Shown in pieces: positions 1 through 8,900 of a stretch of DNA of 33,462 nucleotides. Position 1 is the first letter of the stretch; each line of letters starts with the position of its first letter. The position numbers were made by a program, and so were the translations under genes. The notes below the pieces were generated by a model. That model had not been told where the DNA came from. It worked only from the letters and a program-made list of their open reading frames with translations, and searched no databases. The DNA comes from Acidobacteriota bacterium (lineage in GTDB: Bacteria > Acidobacteriota > Vicinamibacteria > Fen-336): contig QHVM01000024.1 in assembly GCA_003223555.1 (NCBI GenBank), forward strand, positions 37,799 to 71,260, written 5' to 3'.

Positions 1-1
1 C

Positions 2-394
2 CCCTGGGATGCCAGGAAGCCGTGGAACGGCTGGTGGGGAGCCGACCCGCCGTTCTGTCACCCGGTGTTCGTGCTGACGCATCACGCCCGGGAGCGGCTC
101 GAGCTCAAGGGCGGGACCACATTCACGTTCGTCACCGACGGCATCGGCGCGGCCCTCGAACAGGCGCGGCGGGCCGCCGGTGGCAAGGATGTGTCGCTCG
201 CCGGCGGAGCGAAGGCCGCCCAGCAGTATCTCTCGGCCGGCTTCGTGGACGAGATGGAGATCAGTCTCGTGCCGACGCTCCTCGGCCGCGGCGAGCGGCT
301 GTTCGACGGCGTCGGCGACGACCTGCACGGGCTCGAGCTCATGCGGACGGTCGCCACGCCGAAGGTGACGCACCTCAAGTTCACAAGACGTTGA
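2..394 (+). CDS. Dihydrofolate reductase family protein (RibD C-terminal-like), 5' truncated
   Basis: The reading frame is open from the first bases of the window and ends at TGA 392-394, so about 130 C-terminal residues are visible and the start lies outside. A GTG at 65 exists, but the upstream in-frame stretch (WNGWWGADPPFCHPVFVLTH) is typical of this family, so the gene should not be started there. Recognisable family blocks are VFVLTHHARE, the TFTFVTDGI strand, GGAKAAQQYL (nucleotide-binding glycine segment) and DEMEISLVPTLLGRGERLFDG near the C-terminus. Family members are NAD(P)H-dependent reductases with the RibD_C/DHFR fold; many are not true dihydrofolate reductases and their substrate cannot be told from sequence. 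No partner gene follows closely. Confidence 0.85.
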   Translation, partial: PWDARKPWNGWWGADPPFCHPVFVLTHHARERLELKGGTTFTFVTDGIGAALEQARRAAGGKDVSLAGGAKAAQQYLSAGFVDEMEISLVPTLLGRGERLFDGVGDDLHGLELMRTVATPKVTHLKFTRR

Positions 395-575
395 GGCGAG
401 CGATGCTGATGGTCGGCGCGCGGGCTTGAAGGCCCGCTCGGCCACGAACTGCGGAAGCGGCTATCCCCCTCCGGCGTGACGGTCAAGGTAGAGATCGCGT
501 GACGCGTGTCAGGCTGGATTGGCCCAGATCTGTGACGTCGGCCGCCCGCTCCCTTACAATGCACGCGGCCCATCG
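395..575. other. Intergenic stretch, no supported gene
   Basis: 181 bases between the reductase-family gene and the ACT/DUF5612-like gene. A short open stretch ends at TGA 500-502 but has an in-frame stop just upstream and no start codon, so it is at most a decayed fragment. A candidate -10 element lies at its end. Confidence 0.4.
555..560 (+). promoter_or_regulatory. Candidate -10 element (TACAAT)
   Basis: TACAAT lies 15 nt before the chosen ATG at 576. TGTGAC at 531-536 is a weak -35 candidate with 18 nt spacing. It implies a very short leader. The assignment rests on motif and position only. Confidence 0.4.
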
Positions 576-1181
576 ATGGCGAACGAGCGGACGGGCGTCG
601 TGATCGACCGCGGCGACATCACGTCCGTGGAGATCCTCGACAACCGGCCCGCGGGCAGCCGCGTGTACCTGGAGATCGACCTGCCGGAGCCCACGCCGAC
701 GCTGGCCGACGAGCTGCGCGCGCTGCCGGTGGTGCGTCGCGTCGAGCTGGTCAAGACGTTCCAGGCCATCTATGGCAAGCGCATCATCATCATCGGCGGC
801 GGAGCGCAGGTGGGCCAGGTGGCGATCGGCGCCATCTCCGAGGCGGATCGGCACAACATCCGCGGCGAGCACATCTCGGTCGACACTATCCCGCTGGTGG
901 GCGAGCAGCCGCTGGCGGACGCCGTGCGCGCGGTCGCCCGGCTGCCGCGGGCGAGCGTGCTGGTCCTGGCCGGCGCGCTCATGGGTGGCGCGATCGAGGC
1001 GGCGGTGCGCGAGGTGCGCGCGCAGCGGCTGCTCGTCATCAGCCTCAATATGGCCGGCAGCGTGCCCGACGCCTCGGACCTGGTGGTCACCGACCCCGTC
1101 CAGGCCGGAGTGATGGCCGTGATGGCCGTGGCCGAGACCGCGACATTCAACCTCGAGCGGCTGAAGCGGCGGACGTTCTAG
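576..1181 (+). CDS. ACT-like / DUF5612-like domain protein
   Basis: 201 residues. The N-terminus (about residues 5-60) looks like an ACT regulatory fold (DRGDITSVEIL, then SRVYLEIDLPEP and LRALPVVRRVELVKT). It is followed by a strongly patterned block, GKRIIIIGGGAQVGQVAIG, then AISEADRHNIRGEHISVDT and LAGALMGGAIEAAVREVR, which I associate with DUF5612, a family known mainly from archaea and scattered bacteria and of unknown function. The glycine-rich segment resembles a nucleotide-binding loop, but that is inference. The ATG at 576 is preferred over the in-frame start at 519 because the candidate -10 hexamer at 555-560 would place the transcript start between them. The ACT part is short: the helix-containing piece before DRGDITSVEIL is thin, so a small N-terminal loss is possible. 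The gene stands alone. Confidence 0.65.
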   Translation: MANERTGVVIDRGDITSVEILDNRPAGSRVYLEIDLPEPTPTLADELRALPVVRRVELVKTFQAIYGKRIIIIGGGAQVGQVAIGAISEADRHNIRGEHISVDTIPLVGEQPLADAVRAVARLPRASVLVLAGALMGGAIEAAVREVRAQRLLVISLNMAGSVPDASDLVVTDPVQAGVMAVMAVAETATFNLERLKRRTF

Positions 1182-1372
1182 CCCTGGACGGGCACGCCGA
1201 CGAGGTGCTCCTCGCCCTCGCGTGAGCGTACGGTCCCATTCATCTGCTTCCCGACCCGGTGCGGGCCCTCCGCTCGGAATAGGCCGGGTTCGCGGGGCGC
1301 CGGCGGCCGGGCGCACATCCCGCACGCGGCCTTCCCTAGACGACGTCCCGGGCTAGCTCCAGAGGCTTCGTA
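1182..1372. other. Intergenic stretch between convergent genes
   Basis: About 190 GC-rich bases between the ends of two convergent genes. I see no coding potential and no convincing hairpin with a T-run. Confidence 0.4.
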
Positions 1373-2908
1373 TCACTTGCCCCGCAGCTTCGCGACCGGC
1401 CCGTCGACGCCGTTCGGCGGCTGCTCGTCCGCGAACTGGTCGTCATCGCGCACCGCCTGCTTCAAGCGCCGCAGCTCAGCCTTGAGCATCTTCGTCAGCT
1501 CGACCTGCCCGGGTTGGCCGTACAGGTTGTGAAGCTCGGAGGGATCGTTGACGAGGTCGAACAGCTCCCACTGATCCTTCTTCCAGAAGTAGATCAGCTT
1601 GTGAGTGCGGGTGCGGACACCGTAGTGCGCGCGGGTGTTGTGATCGCCGGGGTCGTGGTAGTAGCGGTAGTACATCGACGTACGCCAGTCGGCCGGCGTC
1701 CTGCCGCGTACCACCGGCACGAGGCTTCGGCCTTGCATGTCGGCCGGAACGGCAAGCCCCGCCGCGTCGAGGAACGTCGGCGCAAAGTCCACGTTGAGCG
1801 CCATCGCGTCGCTCCGCGTTCCCGGCTTGATCACTCCCGGCCAACGAACCAGGAACGGCATCCGCAGCGATTCTTCGTACATGAATCGCTTGTCGAACAG
1901 GCCGTGGTCTCCCAGGAAGAAACCCTGGTCGCTCGTGTAGATCACGATCGTGTCCTTCGCGAGGCCGCCGCTGTCCAGGTATGCGAGAAGACGGCCGACA
2001 CCGTCGTCGACGCACTGGATCGTCGCCAGGTAGTCCTGCATGTAGCGCTGGTACTTCCATCGCGCCAGGGCCTCGCCGGTCAGGGTGGGCGTCTGGCCAT
2101 CAGGGGCCCGCGTTACGGTAGTCGGCTTCTCGGCCAGCCAGCTCGCGCGCTCCGCGTCGGGGAGGTCCGGCGGTGGCTCGAGCTTCAGATCGCGGCGCGT
2201 GAGATCGTCCGCGACGCGCTGCTGGTTTTCGTGGAGCGCGTCGGTTCGCGTCGCGTACGAGTCCCAGAACGTTTCCGGCTCCGGGATCCAGCGGTTCGCA
2301 AACTGGGCGCGGTGCGCCGCGTCCGGCTCCCACGGCCGATGCGGCGCCTTGTGATGGACCATCACGAAGAACGGCTTGTCCTTCGGTCGGGTCTTGAGGA
2401 AGTCGATGGCGAGGTCGGTGATCACGTCGGTCACATAGCGGCCCGTGTACCTCCTCTCGCCGGTCGCCGTGTAGAACACCGGATCCGTGTACGCGCCCTG
2501 CCCGGGAAGGATCTCCCACCGATCGAACCCGGCCGGATCGCTTCCCAGGTGCCACTTCCCGATCATGCCCGTGTAGTAGCCGGCCTGCTGGAGCAGCTTC
2601 GCCACCGTCATGCGCGAGCTGTCGAAGCGGTTGAACACGGGCACGCCGTTCAGATGCGAGTACTGGCCGGTCAGGATGGTCGCCCGGCTCGGCGTGCAGA
2701 TCGAATTCGTCACGAACACGCTCTCGAGGAGCATGCCCTCACGGGCGAGGTGATCGATGTTCGGCGTCTGGTTCACGTGCGACCCGTAGGCGCTGATCGC
2801 ATGCGCCGCGTGGTCGTCCGCCATGATGAAGAGGATGTTCGGCCGGTCGCCGCCGAGGGTCAGCGACGCGAGGGTGGAGAGGGCGACCGTGAGGACGAGT
2901 CTGCCCAC
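1373..2908 (-). CDS. Secreted S1-family sulfatase (formylglycine type)
   Basis: 511 residues starting at GTG 2908, with GGAGAGG six bases upstream. Residues 1-20 form a signal peptide, so the enzyme is exported. The sulfatase signature CTPSRATILTG has Cys71 as the residue converted to formylglycine. Other active-site features of the alkaline-phosphatase fold are visible: metal ligands Asp31/Asp32 (FIMADDH), Lys118 and His120 (GKWHLG), His185/His186 (VHHKAPH) and Asp327-Gln328 (SDQGFFLGDHG). The length is normal for S1 sulfatases, which remove sulfate from carbohydrates or other esters; the substrate is not determinable. A maturase (FGE or anSME) must be encoded elsewhere. It follows the secreted-protein gene at 2933-3499 by 24 bases on the same strand, a probable two-gene operon. 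Confidence 0.93.
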   Translation of the reverse strand: MGRLVLTVALSTLASLTLGGDRPNILFIMADDHAAHAISAYGSHVNQTPNIDHLAREGMLLESVFVTNSICTPSRATILTGQYSHLNGVPVFNRFDSSRMTVAKLLQQAGYYTGMIGKWHLGSDPAGFDRWEILPGQGAYTDPVFYTATGERRYTGRYVTDVITDLAIDFLKTRPKDKPFFVMVHHKAPHRPWEPDAAHRAQFANRWIPEPETFWDSYATRTDALHENQQRVADDLTRRDLKLEPPPDLPDAERASWLAEKPTTVTRAPDGQTPTLTGEALARWKYQRYMQDYLATIQCVDDGVGRLLAYLDSGGLAKDTIVIYTSDQGFFLGDHGLFDKRFMYEESLRMPFLVRWPGVIKPGTRSDAMALNVDFAPTFLDAAGLAVPADMQGRSLVPVVRGRTPADWRTSMYYRYYHDPGDHNTRAHYGVRTRTHKLIYFWKKDQWELFDLVNDPSELHNLYGQPGQVELTKMLKAELRRLKQAVRDDDQFADEQPPNGVDGPVAKLRGK

Positions 2909-2932
2909 GGATGGCCTCTCCGCTGAGTCCGA

Positions 2933-3499
2933 TCAGCGCGCGATGAAGTGCCGGATCGTGGACTCGCGCCGCCACGCGCCGTCCACGCGCCGCCAGTGGT
3001 GGATCTCGAAGGTCCTGATCAGCGGGCGTCCGGCTGCGGCGGCGAGCTGATCGACCGACGGCTCCCTGTCCGACGACGCCAGGTCGTCGAACCTCGAGAC
3101 GAGCGTGGCCGTGGCGGGCGGGTCCAGCGCCAGCGTCTCGAGATACACCCACGCTTCGCCGCCGTCGAGATCGAACGAAGTGACCCGGAGCAGGTCCGCC
3201 CGCTCGGTCGTCTCCGCCGGCCGCCGCCCGGACGGGGCGATGATGCCGGGATCGACCTGGTCCACCCGGTCGGCCAGCCGCCGCATGGCGCGGGCCACCC
3301 GCCCGAGCCGCGGGTCGGACGAATCGACCCGGCCGTTGACCAGCAGGCGTCTCTCGCTGAAGGTGCTGAAGGCGTTTATGAAGTTGTAGTCGCGGTAGTG
3401 ATCCTTGATCTCGGCGGGCAGCTCCGGCCCCGCCGGGCGGCTGGGCTGGCCGCCCGCAGTGGTGGCCAGGACAGCGAGGACGACGGCGATAGAGGGCAT
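2933..3499 (-). CDS. Secreted protein of unknown function
   Basis: 188 residues from ATG 3499, chosen over the TTG two codons upstream because CGGAGG lies six bases before it. The N-terminus (MPSIAVVLAVLATTAGG) is a signal peptide and the rest is soluble. The mature part has alternating strands and helices: AEIKDHYRDYNFINAF, then an Arg-rich helix with RVARAMRRLADRVDQVD, and a C-terminal block FEIHHWRRVDGAWRRES that resembles the last strands of NTF2/SnoaL-like folds. I do not recognise the family firmly. The close upstream position to the sulfatase suggests co-expression and a shared periplasmic or extracellular role. Confidence 0.7.
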   Translation of the reverse strand: MPSIAVVLAVLATTAGGQPSRPAGPELPAEIKDHYRDYNFINAFSTFSERRLLVNGRVDSSDPRLGRVARAMRRLADRVDQVDPGIIAPSGRRPAETTERADLLRVTSFDLDGGEAWVYLETLALDPPATATLVSRFDDLASSDREPSVDQLAAAAGRPLIRTFEIHHWRRVDGAWRRESTIRHFIAR

Positions 3500-3627
3500 C
3501 GGCAACCTCCGACTCGAAGGATGCTACCCCGCGGCGAATCGCCCGTCACGCCCAGGAGCGTTGCCTCGCCAAGCAAGTGGCGCGCCACTGGGCGAAGTCC
3601 TGGCCCTCGCGCCCGAAGTCGAGTGAG

Positions 3628-3703
<76 letters not shown>

Positions 3704-3745
3704 CCGGTGGCAAACCTCAATTCAAGCACGAGGCCGGAAGATCAG

Positions 3746-4183
3746 TCAACGCGGGCGGCGCGGCTCACCGCCCGTGTCCCGGCTGGCGTACACGCTGTCG
3801 ACCCGCGCCTTGATTCGGGCCAGGTCCGAGCCGGCGATGTCCACGAACTTCACCCCGCAGCCGGGGGGGAAGCGGGGGGCGTTCGCCCCGCAGCCGCTGA
3901 AGCAGGAGGGAGGGTTGCGCCACACGACCTCGACCCGCGCCGGGATGGGACGGGGATCGCCGGGCAGTCGCAGCGAGACGCGGAGGCCGGTGCCGACATT
4001 GGGGATGTCCTCCGGCAGGACGAGGTAGAGGCCGGCCACGCTCAGGTTCCAGATGACACCCTCGCGCGACCCGTCCACGCCGGCGACCTCGAACTCACAG
4101 CGCTCGCCGCACGCGATCCGTTCGGCGCCCTTGAAGCTCGACAGGAGCTTCACGGCCCTGACGGCTCTCCGGAACCCAGGCAC
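3746..4183 (-). CDS. PilZ-like domain protein
   Basis: 145 residues if started at GTG 4183; a second GTG at 4153 would give 135. The central block VIWNLSVAGLYLVLPEDIP carries the (D/N)xSxxG-type signature of PilZ domains, followed by strands LRVSLRLPGDPRPIPARVEVVW and GCGVKFVDI. The N-terminal RxxxR c-di-GMP-binding motif is not clean (AERIACGERCEFEV), so dinucleotide binding is uncertain and the protein could belong to the non-binding PilZ subgroup. A Cys-rich insertion (CFSGCG) sits in the middle. It is divergent from the ferredoxin gene. The hexamer TATATT lies 8 nt before GTG 4183 with no Shine-Dalgarno sequence, which favours the longer, leaderless start. Confidence 0.75.
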   Translation of the reverse strand: MPGFRRAVRAVKLLSSFKGAERIACGERCEFEVAGVDGSREGVIWNLSVAGLYLVLPEDIPNVGTGLRVSLRLPGDPRPIPARVEVVWRNPPSCFSGCGANAPRFPPGCGVKFVDIAGSDLARIKARVDSVYASRDTGGEPRRPR

Positions 4184-4191
4184 GCGTAGAC

Positions 4192-4197
4192 AATATA
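4192..4197 (-). promoter_or_regulatory. Candidate -10 (TATATT) for the PilZ-like gene
   Basis: Minus-strand TATATT separated from GTG 4183 by 8 nt (gtctacgc), a leaderless arrangement. No good -35 at 17 nt; TTGTCT lies 14 nt upstream. Confidence 0.4.
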
Positions 4198-4264
4198 CGC
4201 TTATCGCGCAGAGACAAGCGGCATCGGTCATGCCCGAGGATTTCGCCCGCGCCGCGGCTCCCGC

Positions 4265-4270
4265 TATACT
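4265..4270 (+). promoter_or_regulatory. Candidate -10 (TATACT) for the ferredoxin gene
   Basis: TATACT with weak TTCGCC 17 nt upstream (4242-4247). The predicted start of transcription near 4277 falls after the ATG at 4274, which rules that ATG out and supports ATG 4310. Confidence 0.5.
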
Positions 4271-4292
4271 CAAATGGGCCGGCTGGCCCTCG

Positions 4293-4298
4293 AGGAGG
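4293..4298 (+). promoter_or_regulatory. Ribosome binding site AGGAGG deciding the ferredoxin start
   Basis: A perfect AGGAGG 11 nt before ATG 4310. Together with the -10 at 4265 it selects 4310 over the in-frame ATG at 4274. Confidence 0.6.
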
Positions 4299-4309
4299 AA
4301 ACCGAAGCG

Positions 4310-4687
4310 ATGCCCGCACCGCCGCCGGGGAAACTGCCGAAGGACTACGACAAGCTGCCCGTGCCGCAGCCCCAGGCCACCAGCGCCCGCAAGCGCGACC
4401 CGAAGATGCTGGCCGTCATCGACCCCAACAAGTGCTTCGGCCGGGGCTGCGAGTTCTGCATCGCCGTCTGCCCGGTCCCGGACTGCATCACCCTGGTCCC
4501 CGATCCCCAGGCGGCGACGCTGCACGTCTGCTCGGTCAACTATGACACCTGCATCGGCTGCATGGCCTGCGAGAAGTGGTGCCCGGACGACTACGACGCC
4601 ATCCGGATGCTGCCCTTCGCGGAGGTGATCAAGAACCGCGAGGCCTACGAGACGCCGACCTTCAGCGTCGACATCCCCTACGAATAG
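4310..4687 (+). CDS. Dicluster 4Fe-4S ferredoxin
   Basis: 125 residues with ten cysteines. The first iron-sulfur motif is Cys42-x4-Cys47-x2-Cys50-x3-Cys54-Pro and the second is Cys81-x2-Cys84-x2-Cys87-x3-Cys91-Pro, the pattern of bacterial 2[4Fe-4S] proteins. Extra cysteines lie at 59 and 74. There is no signal peptide; a Pro/Lys-rich lead of about 30 residues precedes the cluster domain, and about 30 residues follow it (AEVIKNREAYETPTFSVDI). It should act as a cytoplasmic electron carrier or as a small subunit of an oxidoreductase. The next gene, a D-2-hydroxyacid dehydrogenase, follows immediately on the same strand and is the only visible candidate partner, though such dehydrogenases use NAD(P) and do not need a ferredoxin. 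Confidence 0.88.
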   Translation: MPAPPPGKLPKDYDKLPVPQPQATSARKRDPKMLAVIDPNKCFGRGCEFCIAVCPVPDCITLVPDPQAATLHVCSVNYDTCIGCMACEKWCPDDYDAIRMLPFAEVIKNREAYETPTFSVDIPYE

Positions 4688-4742
4688 CCGGGCCCCCGAA
4701 GTCCTCTTCTGCTACCGGGGCTTCCCGCCCAGCCGCGTCGCC

Positions 4743-5627
4743 TTGCGGGAGAAGCTCGCCGGCAGCGGCATCGAGATCGGGGAGGTCGATCCCGCGCGAC
4801 CGCTCGAGGAGCAGGTGGCGAACGCCTCCGCCCTCATCCCCTCCATGGCGCGCATCAGCGCCTCGGTGATCGCCGCCGCGCCGCTACTGAAGCTCATCGC
4901 GCAGTTCGGCGCCGGCCTCGACGGCGTCGACCAGGCGGCGGCCGCGGCCCGCGGCATCCCGGTGCGCAACGTGCCCGGGGCCAACGCCCAGTCGGTGGCG
5001 GAGCTGGCGCTGTTCCTGATGCTGGCCCTGGCCCGCCGCCTGCCTCTTCACCGGCGGACGTTCGAGAGACGGCTCGTCGGCGACCCGCCGGGGACCGAGC
5101 TGATGGGAAAGACCCTCGGGATCGTCGGCCTGGGAGCCACGGGCCGCGCCCTGGCCCGCATCGCGCGCGCCACCGGCATGGAGGTGATCGCGGTGCGGCG
5201 CCACCCCGGCGCCGACGCCGACGCCGACGCGTCGTGGGTCGGCGGACCCGCGGACCTCGACGCGCTGCTCGCGCGATCCGCCTACGTGAGCCTGCACGTG
5301 CCGACGTCGTCGGAGACGCTGCGCATGATCGACGCGGCGCGCCTGGCGCGGATGAAGCCGACCGCGTTCCTCATCAACGTGGGGCGCGGTGACCTGGTGG
5401 ACCGGGCGGCGCTGCTCGACGCCCTGCGGTCGCGGCGGATCGCGGGGGCAGGCCTCGACGTCTACTGGGAGGAGCCGCCCGATCCGCGCGACGAGATCTT
5501 CTCCCTCGACAACGTCGTGGCGACACCGCACCTGGGCGGCACGACCTTCGAGTCCCTCGACCGCATCGCCACCCGCCTGGCCGCGCTGCTCAAGGAGTAC
5601 CTCCGCCCGGATCTGCCGCGAGCTTGA
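4743..5627 (+). CDS. D-isomer specific 2-hydroxyacid dehydrogenase, N-terminus in doubt
   Basis: 294 residues from TTG 4743. It has a Rossmann NAD-binding motif GLGATG (129-134) and the catalytic triad of the family: Arg215 (INVGRGDLVD), Glu244 (YWEEPPDP) and His263 (TPHLGG). Family members reduce 2-keto acids or oxidise D-2-hydroxyacids (phosphoglycerate, glyoxylate and related substrates); the substrate is not clear here. The frame stays open upstream to 4629 and reads APEVLFCYRGFPPSRVALRE from about 4692, which looks like the true beginning of the substrate-binding domain. No ATG, GTG or TTG exists in that stretch, and TTG 4743 has no ribosome binding site. A few bases carrying the start may be missing after the ferredoxin stop. 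The 3' end overlaps the opposite-strand gene by 38 bases. Confidence 0.88.
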   Translation: MREKLAGSGIEIGEVDPARPLEEQVANASALIPSMARISASVIAAAPLLKLIAQFGAGLDGVDQAAAAARGIPVRNVPGANAQSVAELALFLMLALARRLPLHRRTFERRLVGDPPGTELMGKTLGIVGLGATGRALARIARATGMEVIAVRRHPGADADADASWVGGPADLDALLARSAYVSLHVPTSSETLRMIDAARLARMKPTAFLINVGRGDLVDRAALLDALRSRRIAGAGLDVYWEEPPDPRDEIFSLDNVVATPHLGGTTFESLDRIATRLAALLKEYLRPDLPRA

Positions 5628-8600
5628 TGTCGGCCGCCGCCGTGCCGCCTTCCGCCACCGTCACGGTCGTGCGCCCTCCGAGCCGGTCCTTGCGGGCCCG
5701 CAGCGACATCGTGCCCGCCGGGACGGTCAGCTCGCCGTTTCCCTGGACGTCGGTCCTCGTCTGGAGCATCAGCTCCTCCACCAGGACGGAAGCCTGTGCG
5801 ACCGGCTGGCCGTCGGGTCCGAGGACGCGGATGGTCAACCGGCCTCCCGGTCGAAGGGTGAGCACCAGCTCCTTGTCGCCGGGGACGACCCCCGTGCGGA
5901 AGGCGAAGGCGCCGATCTCGCTGCGGGCGAAGACCCGGTGGGGCACCGGCCGCAGGCCGCCCATCTGGAAGCTGCCGTCGGGCAGCGTCATCGCGCCGCC
6001 GCCGCTGCGATCGGGACCTGACTCGAGCGACATCGCGCGGACCTGCAGGCCGCCGACGCCGCGCCCGCCCACGTCGACGACCTTGCCCGAAAGCGTGAGG
6101 CCGCGACCAAGGACGAGACGGACGTCGCTACCGGGACTGCTTCCGACGCTGACTTCCGTCACGGCGGGTCCGTAGTTCTCCGCGGCCGCGTGCACCGTGT
6201 AGTCGCCGGGCTCCACCTCGAGGCGGAAACGGCCGTCCTCGCCGGCGTTACCGCTCGAGCCTCCCGTCGAGCCTGACCCCGGCTTCTTCGGGTTGGCGAA
6301 GACGTGGGCGCGAGGCACCGGCTGCTCGGTCTCGTGATCGACGACGACGCCCGTGATCGTGGCGCCGGCGAAGGCCAGGTCCAGGGTATACGCGTCGGCG
6401 TCGGGCACTTCGACGGTGCGGGTGGGGTAGCTGGTGCGGCCGTCGACGCTCTCCACTTGCACGGACGCGCGGCCGGGCTGGTCGACGATCATCTCGTAGC
6501 CGCCGTCCTCGCCGCTGACCGCCGTCATCCGCTGGGGGCCGGCGGGCGGGGGCGAGACCTCGTCCGGCGGGCCGACGCCCATCATCATCGTGTAGCTCCC
6601 GTGAAGCGTGATGCGCACTCCGGGCAGCGGGGCCCCCGCCCGCGTCGCCCGGCCGGAGACGAGGATGTCGCGCGAGCGCAGCTCGACCGGCGTCATCTCG
6701 CCCTCGCGGACGTCCACCTCGGTGCCCTGCGCGTTGATGTAGGCCGATCCCGACCGCGTCATCAGGGTCACCGTGACCCGGCCGGCTGGGACGTGCTCGG
6801 CCACGAAGCCGCCGCCGGCGTTCGTCACCAGCATCCCGGGTCCCGACATCATCGACCGGCCCGGAGCCTGGCTGACGATGTTCACGTAGGCGCCGCCGAT
6901 CGGGCTGCCGTCGCGCCGCCTCACCGAGCCTTCGAGGCGGCCTCCTTGCGTCAGCACGATCCGCGCCTCGGCCGCGCCCTTGGCGGCGTCCACGTCGATC
7001 CCGCTCACGCGTCCCTCGGCATAGTTCGGGTGGGAAGCCCAGACCTCCACCGTTCCTGGCGCGACGCCGGCCACCTCGAAGGCGCCCGAGGGATCGGTGG
7101 CACCTTGCGGTCCCATGCCCGGGCCGCTGAAGTCACGGCCCGCCCCGCGAACGCCTATCGTCGCACCGGGCACCGGGGTGCCCGCCGTGTCGGTGACCGT
7201 GCCGCGGATCGTGCCACCGGCGGAGAGGCGGATCGTCCCGACGTCCGTCGTCGACCCCGCGGTGACCTTCACGTCGGAGACGTTGCCCGTCGACCGGCCG
7301 GCCGCCGCGGCGTCGACGACATAGCGGCCTTCACCCATGTCCTCGAGCAGGAACCGGCCGTCGGCGCTGGTGACCATCCGTGAGCGCGGGAGGGTGACGA
7401 CGGGCCCGGCCGACATCGGCTCCCTCCGCGCCGGGCTGGCCGACACGCGGAACGTCTCGATGGGCCGGCCCGCGTCGTCCACGACGACCCCCGCGATGCC
7501 GCCGGCGGGGGAGAGCACGAGGTCGACCTTGTCGGCGCCTGCGTCCACCGGCCGATACATCCCCGCGTAGCCCGGAGCGCTCGCGTTCACGCGGTAGGAG
7601 CCCGCCTCGACGCCGGCGAGGACGAAGCTCCCATCGGCCTCGGAGATGGCCTGTCGGATCTCGGGCACCATCCCGCGCAGATGGCGGCGCCCGCGCGGTC
7701 GTGGACGCGTCCCTGGATCGTCAGGCCCGTCTCGAGCTCGACGTCGCCGACGTCCACGGCCCGGCCGCTGGGTGCGACCTGGGCCTCGACGCGCTTCGGC
7801 GCGTAGCCGGGGGCGGTGACGGCCAGGACGTGGGAGCCCGCCGGAACCGCCTCCATCCGGAAGCGTCCGTCCGCGCCCGCCTCGGCGCGCAGCAGGTCGC
7901 GGAGCGGCCGCGGAGCGGGCTGGCCGTCGATCTCCTGCACGGAGACGCGTCCCGCCACCGCCCGCGGCTCCGGCCCCGCGACGAGCCGCCCGGTGACCGT
8001 CCCACCCTTGTCGAGGATGACGTCGGCCTGCGCATCGCCGCCTCGCTCGACGTCCACGCCGACGGCGAGACCGGGAGCGAAGTCCTTGTGGCGGGCCACG
8101 ACCCGGTAGCGGCCGGGGTCGACGCCGGCGATCTCGTAGCGCCCCTGGGCATCGCTCACCGCCGGCCGCGGCGAGATCGCCCAGCGGGGAGCCTCGGGTT
8201 CGGCCCTGACGACGGCTCCGGCGACCGGAGCGTTGCCGGGTCCCCAGACGGTGCCGGTGAGCGTGGATCCCGGAAAGAGGTAGATGTCGGCCGGCCGGCC
8301 GGGCAGCGCCCCCGTCTTGCGGCCGCTTTCGTAGCTCCTGGTCCGGGCCCAGACGGTCTGCGGCCCGCTGCCGAGCGCTTCCAGACGGAAACGGCCCTTG
8401 CCGTCGGTCAGCGCCTGCGCGAGGCCGGCCGTCGCGTCCCAGGGCAGGCTGAGCGCCGACTCCTCGCGGGCCTCGACCTGGGCCAGCGCCACGGGCTGGC
8501 CCGTGACGCCGTCGCGCACAGTTCCCTCCAGTACTCCGCCGCGGGAGAGGACGACCTCCAGCGGCGCGCCCGGGCGCGCCTTCTCGACCGTGCGGCCGGC

Positions 8601-8900
8601 GAGCCCGCGCGCCTCGACGCGCACCGTGTGGGGCGCGGTCCGCCTCACCCCGAGGCGGAACCGCCCGCCCGCGTCGGTGTTCGTGCTGAGCGGCGGCTCG
8701 GCGAAGTCGACCACGGAGCGGACGATGACGAGCGCGCCCTCGATGGGCTTGCCGTCCGGTCCCTTGACGACACCTTCGAGAGCGGGCGAAGGCGTGGGCG
8801 CGGGGGCGGGCCGGGGAGCCGGCCGAGCGGCAGCCGTCTGGAAGGCGACGAGCGGGAGCGCTGCGAGGAGAAGGAGAGCGGCTACGCAGAGCCTCTTCAT
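5590..8900 (-). CDS. Secreted modular carboxypeptidase-regulatory-like protein (paralog B), frameshifted
   Basis: The gene starts at ATG 8900 with GGGAGG six bases upstream. It encodes a signal peptide (MKRLCVAALLLLAALPLVAF), a Pro/Ala linker and 12 tandem beta-sandwich modules of about 80-95 residues (pattern GxVxDxxGxPVxGAxV, then DGxFxLxGLxPGxYxVxAxAPGYA), the carboxypeptidase-regulatory/transthyretin-like fold. The frame breaks in module 5 near 7670-7695. Codons run in one frame to HDRAGA, and homology to the upstream paralog resumes in another frame at about RHLRGMVPEI. Compared with the intact copy about 10 residues are missing, a net loss near 28 nt. The C-terminal half ends at TGA 5590-5592 (GGTAAADIKLAADPGGGTP). 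Such proteins are exported and probably surface or matrix components. Its ATG overlaps the stop of the upstream paralog (ATGA), so translation is coupled. Confidence 0.85.

Noticed and set aside
5205-5232. Short tandem repeat gccgac x3-4 (GADADADA)
   Set aside because: A small in-frame microsatellite in a loop of the dehydrogenase; not remarkable in GC-rich coding DNA.
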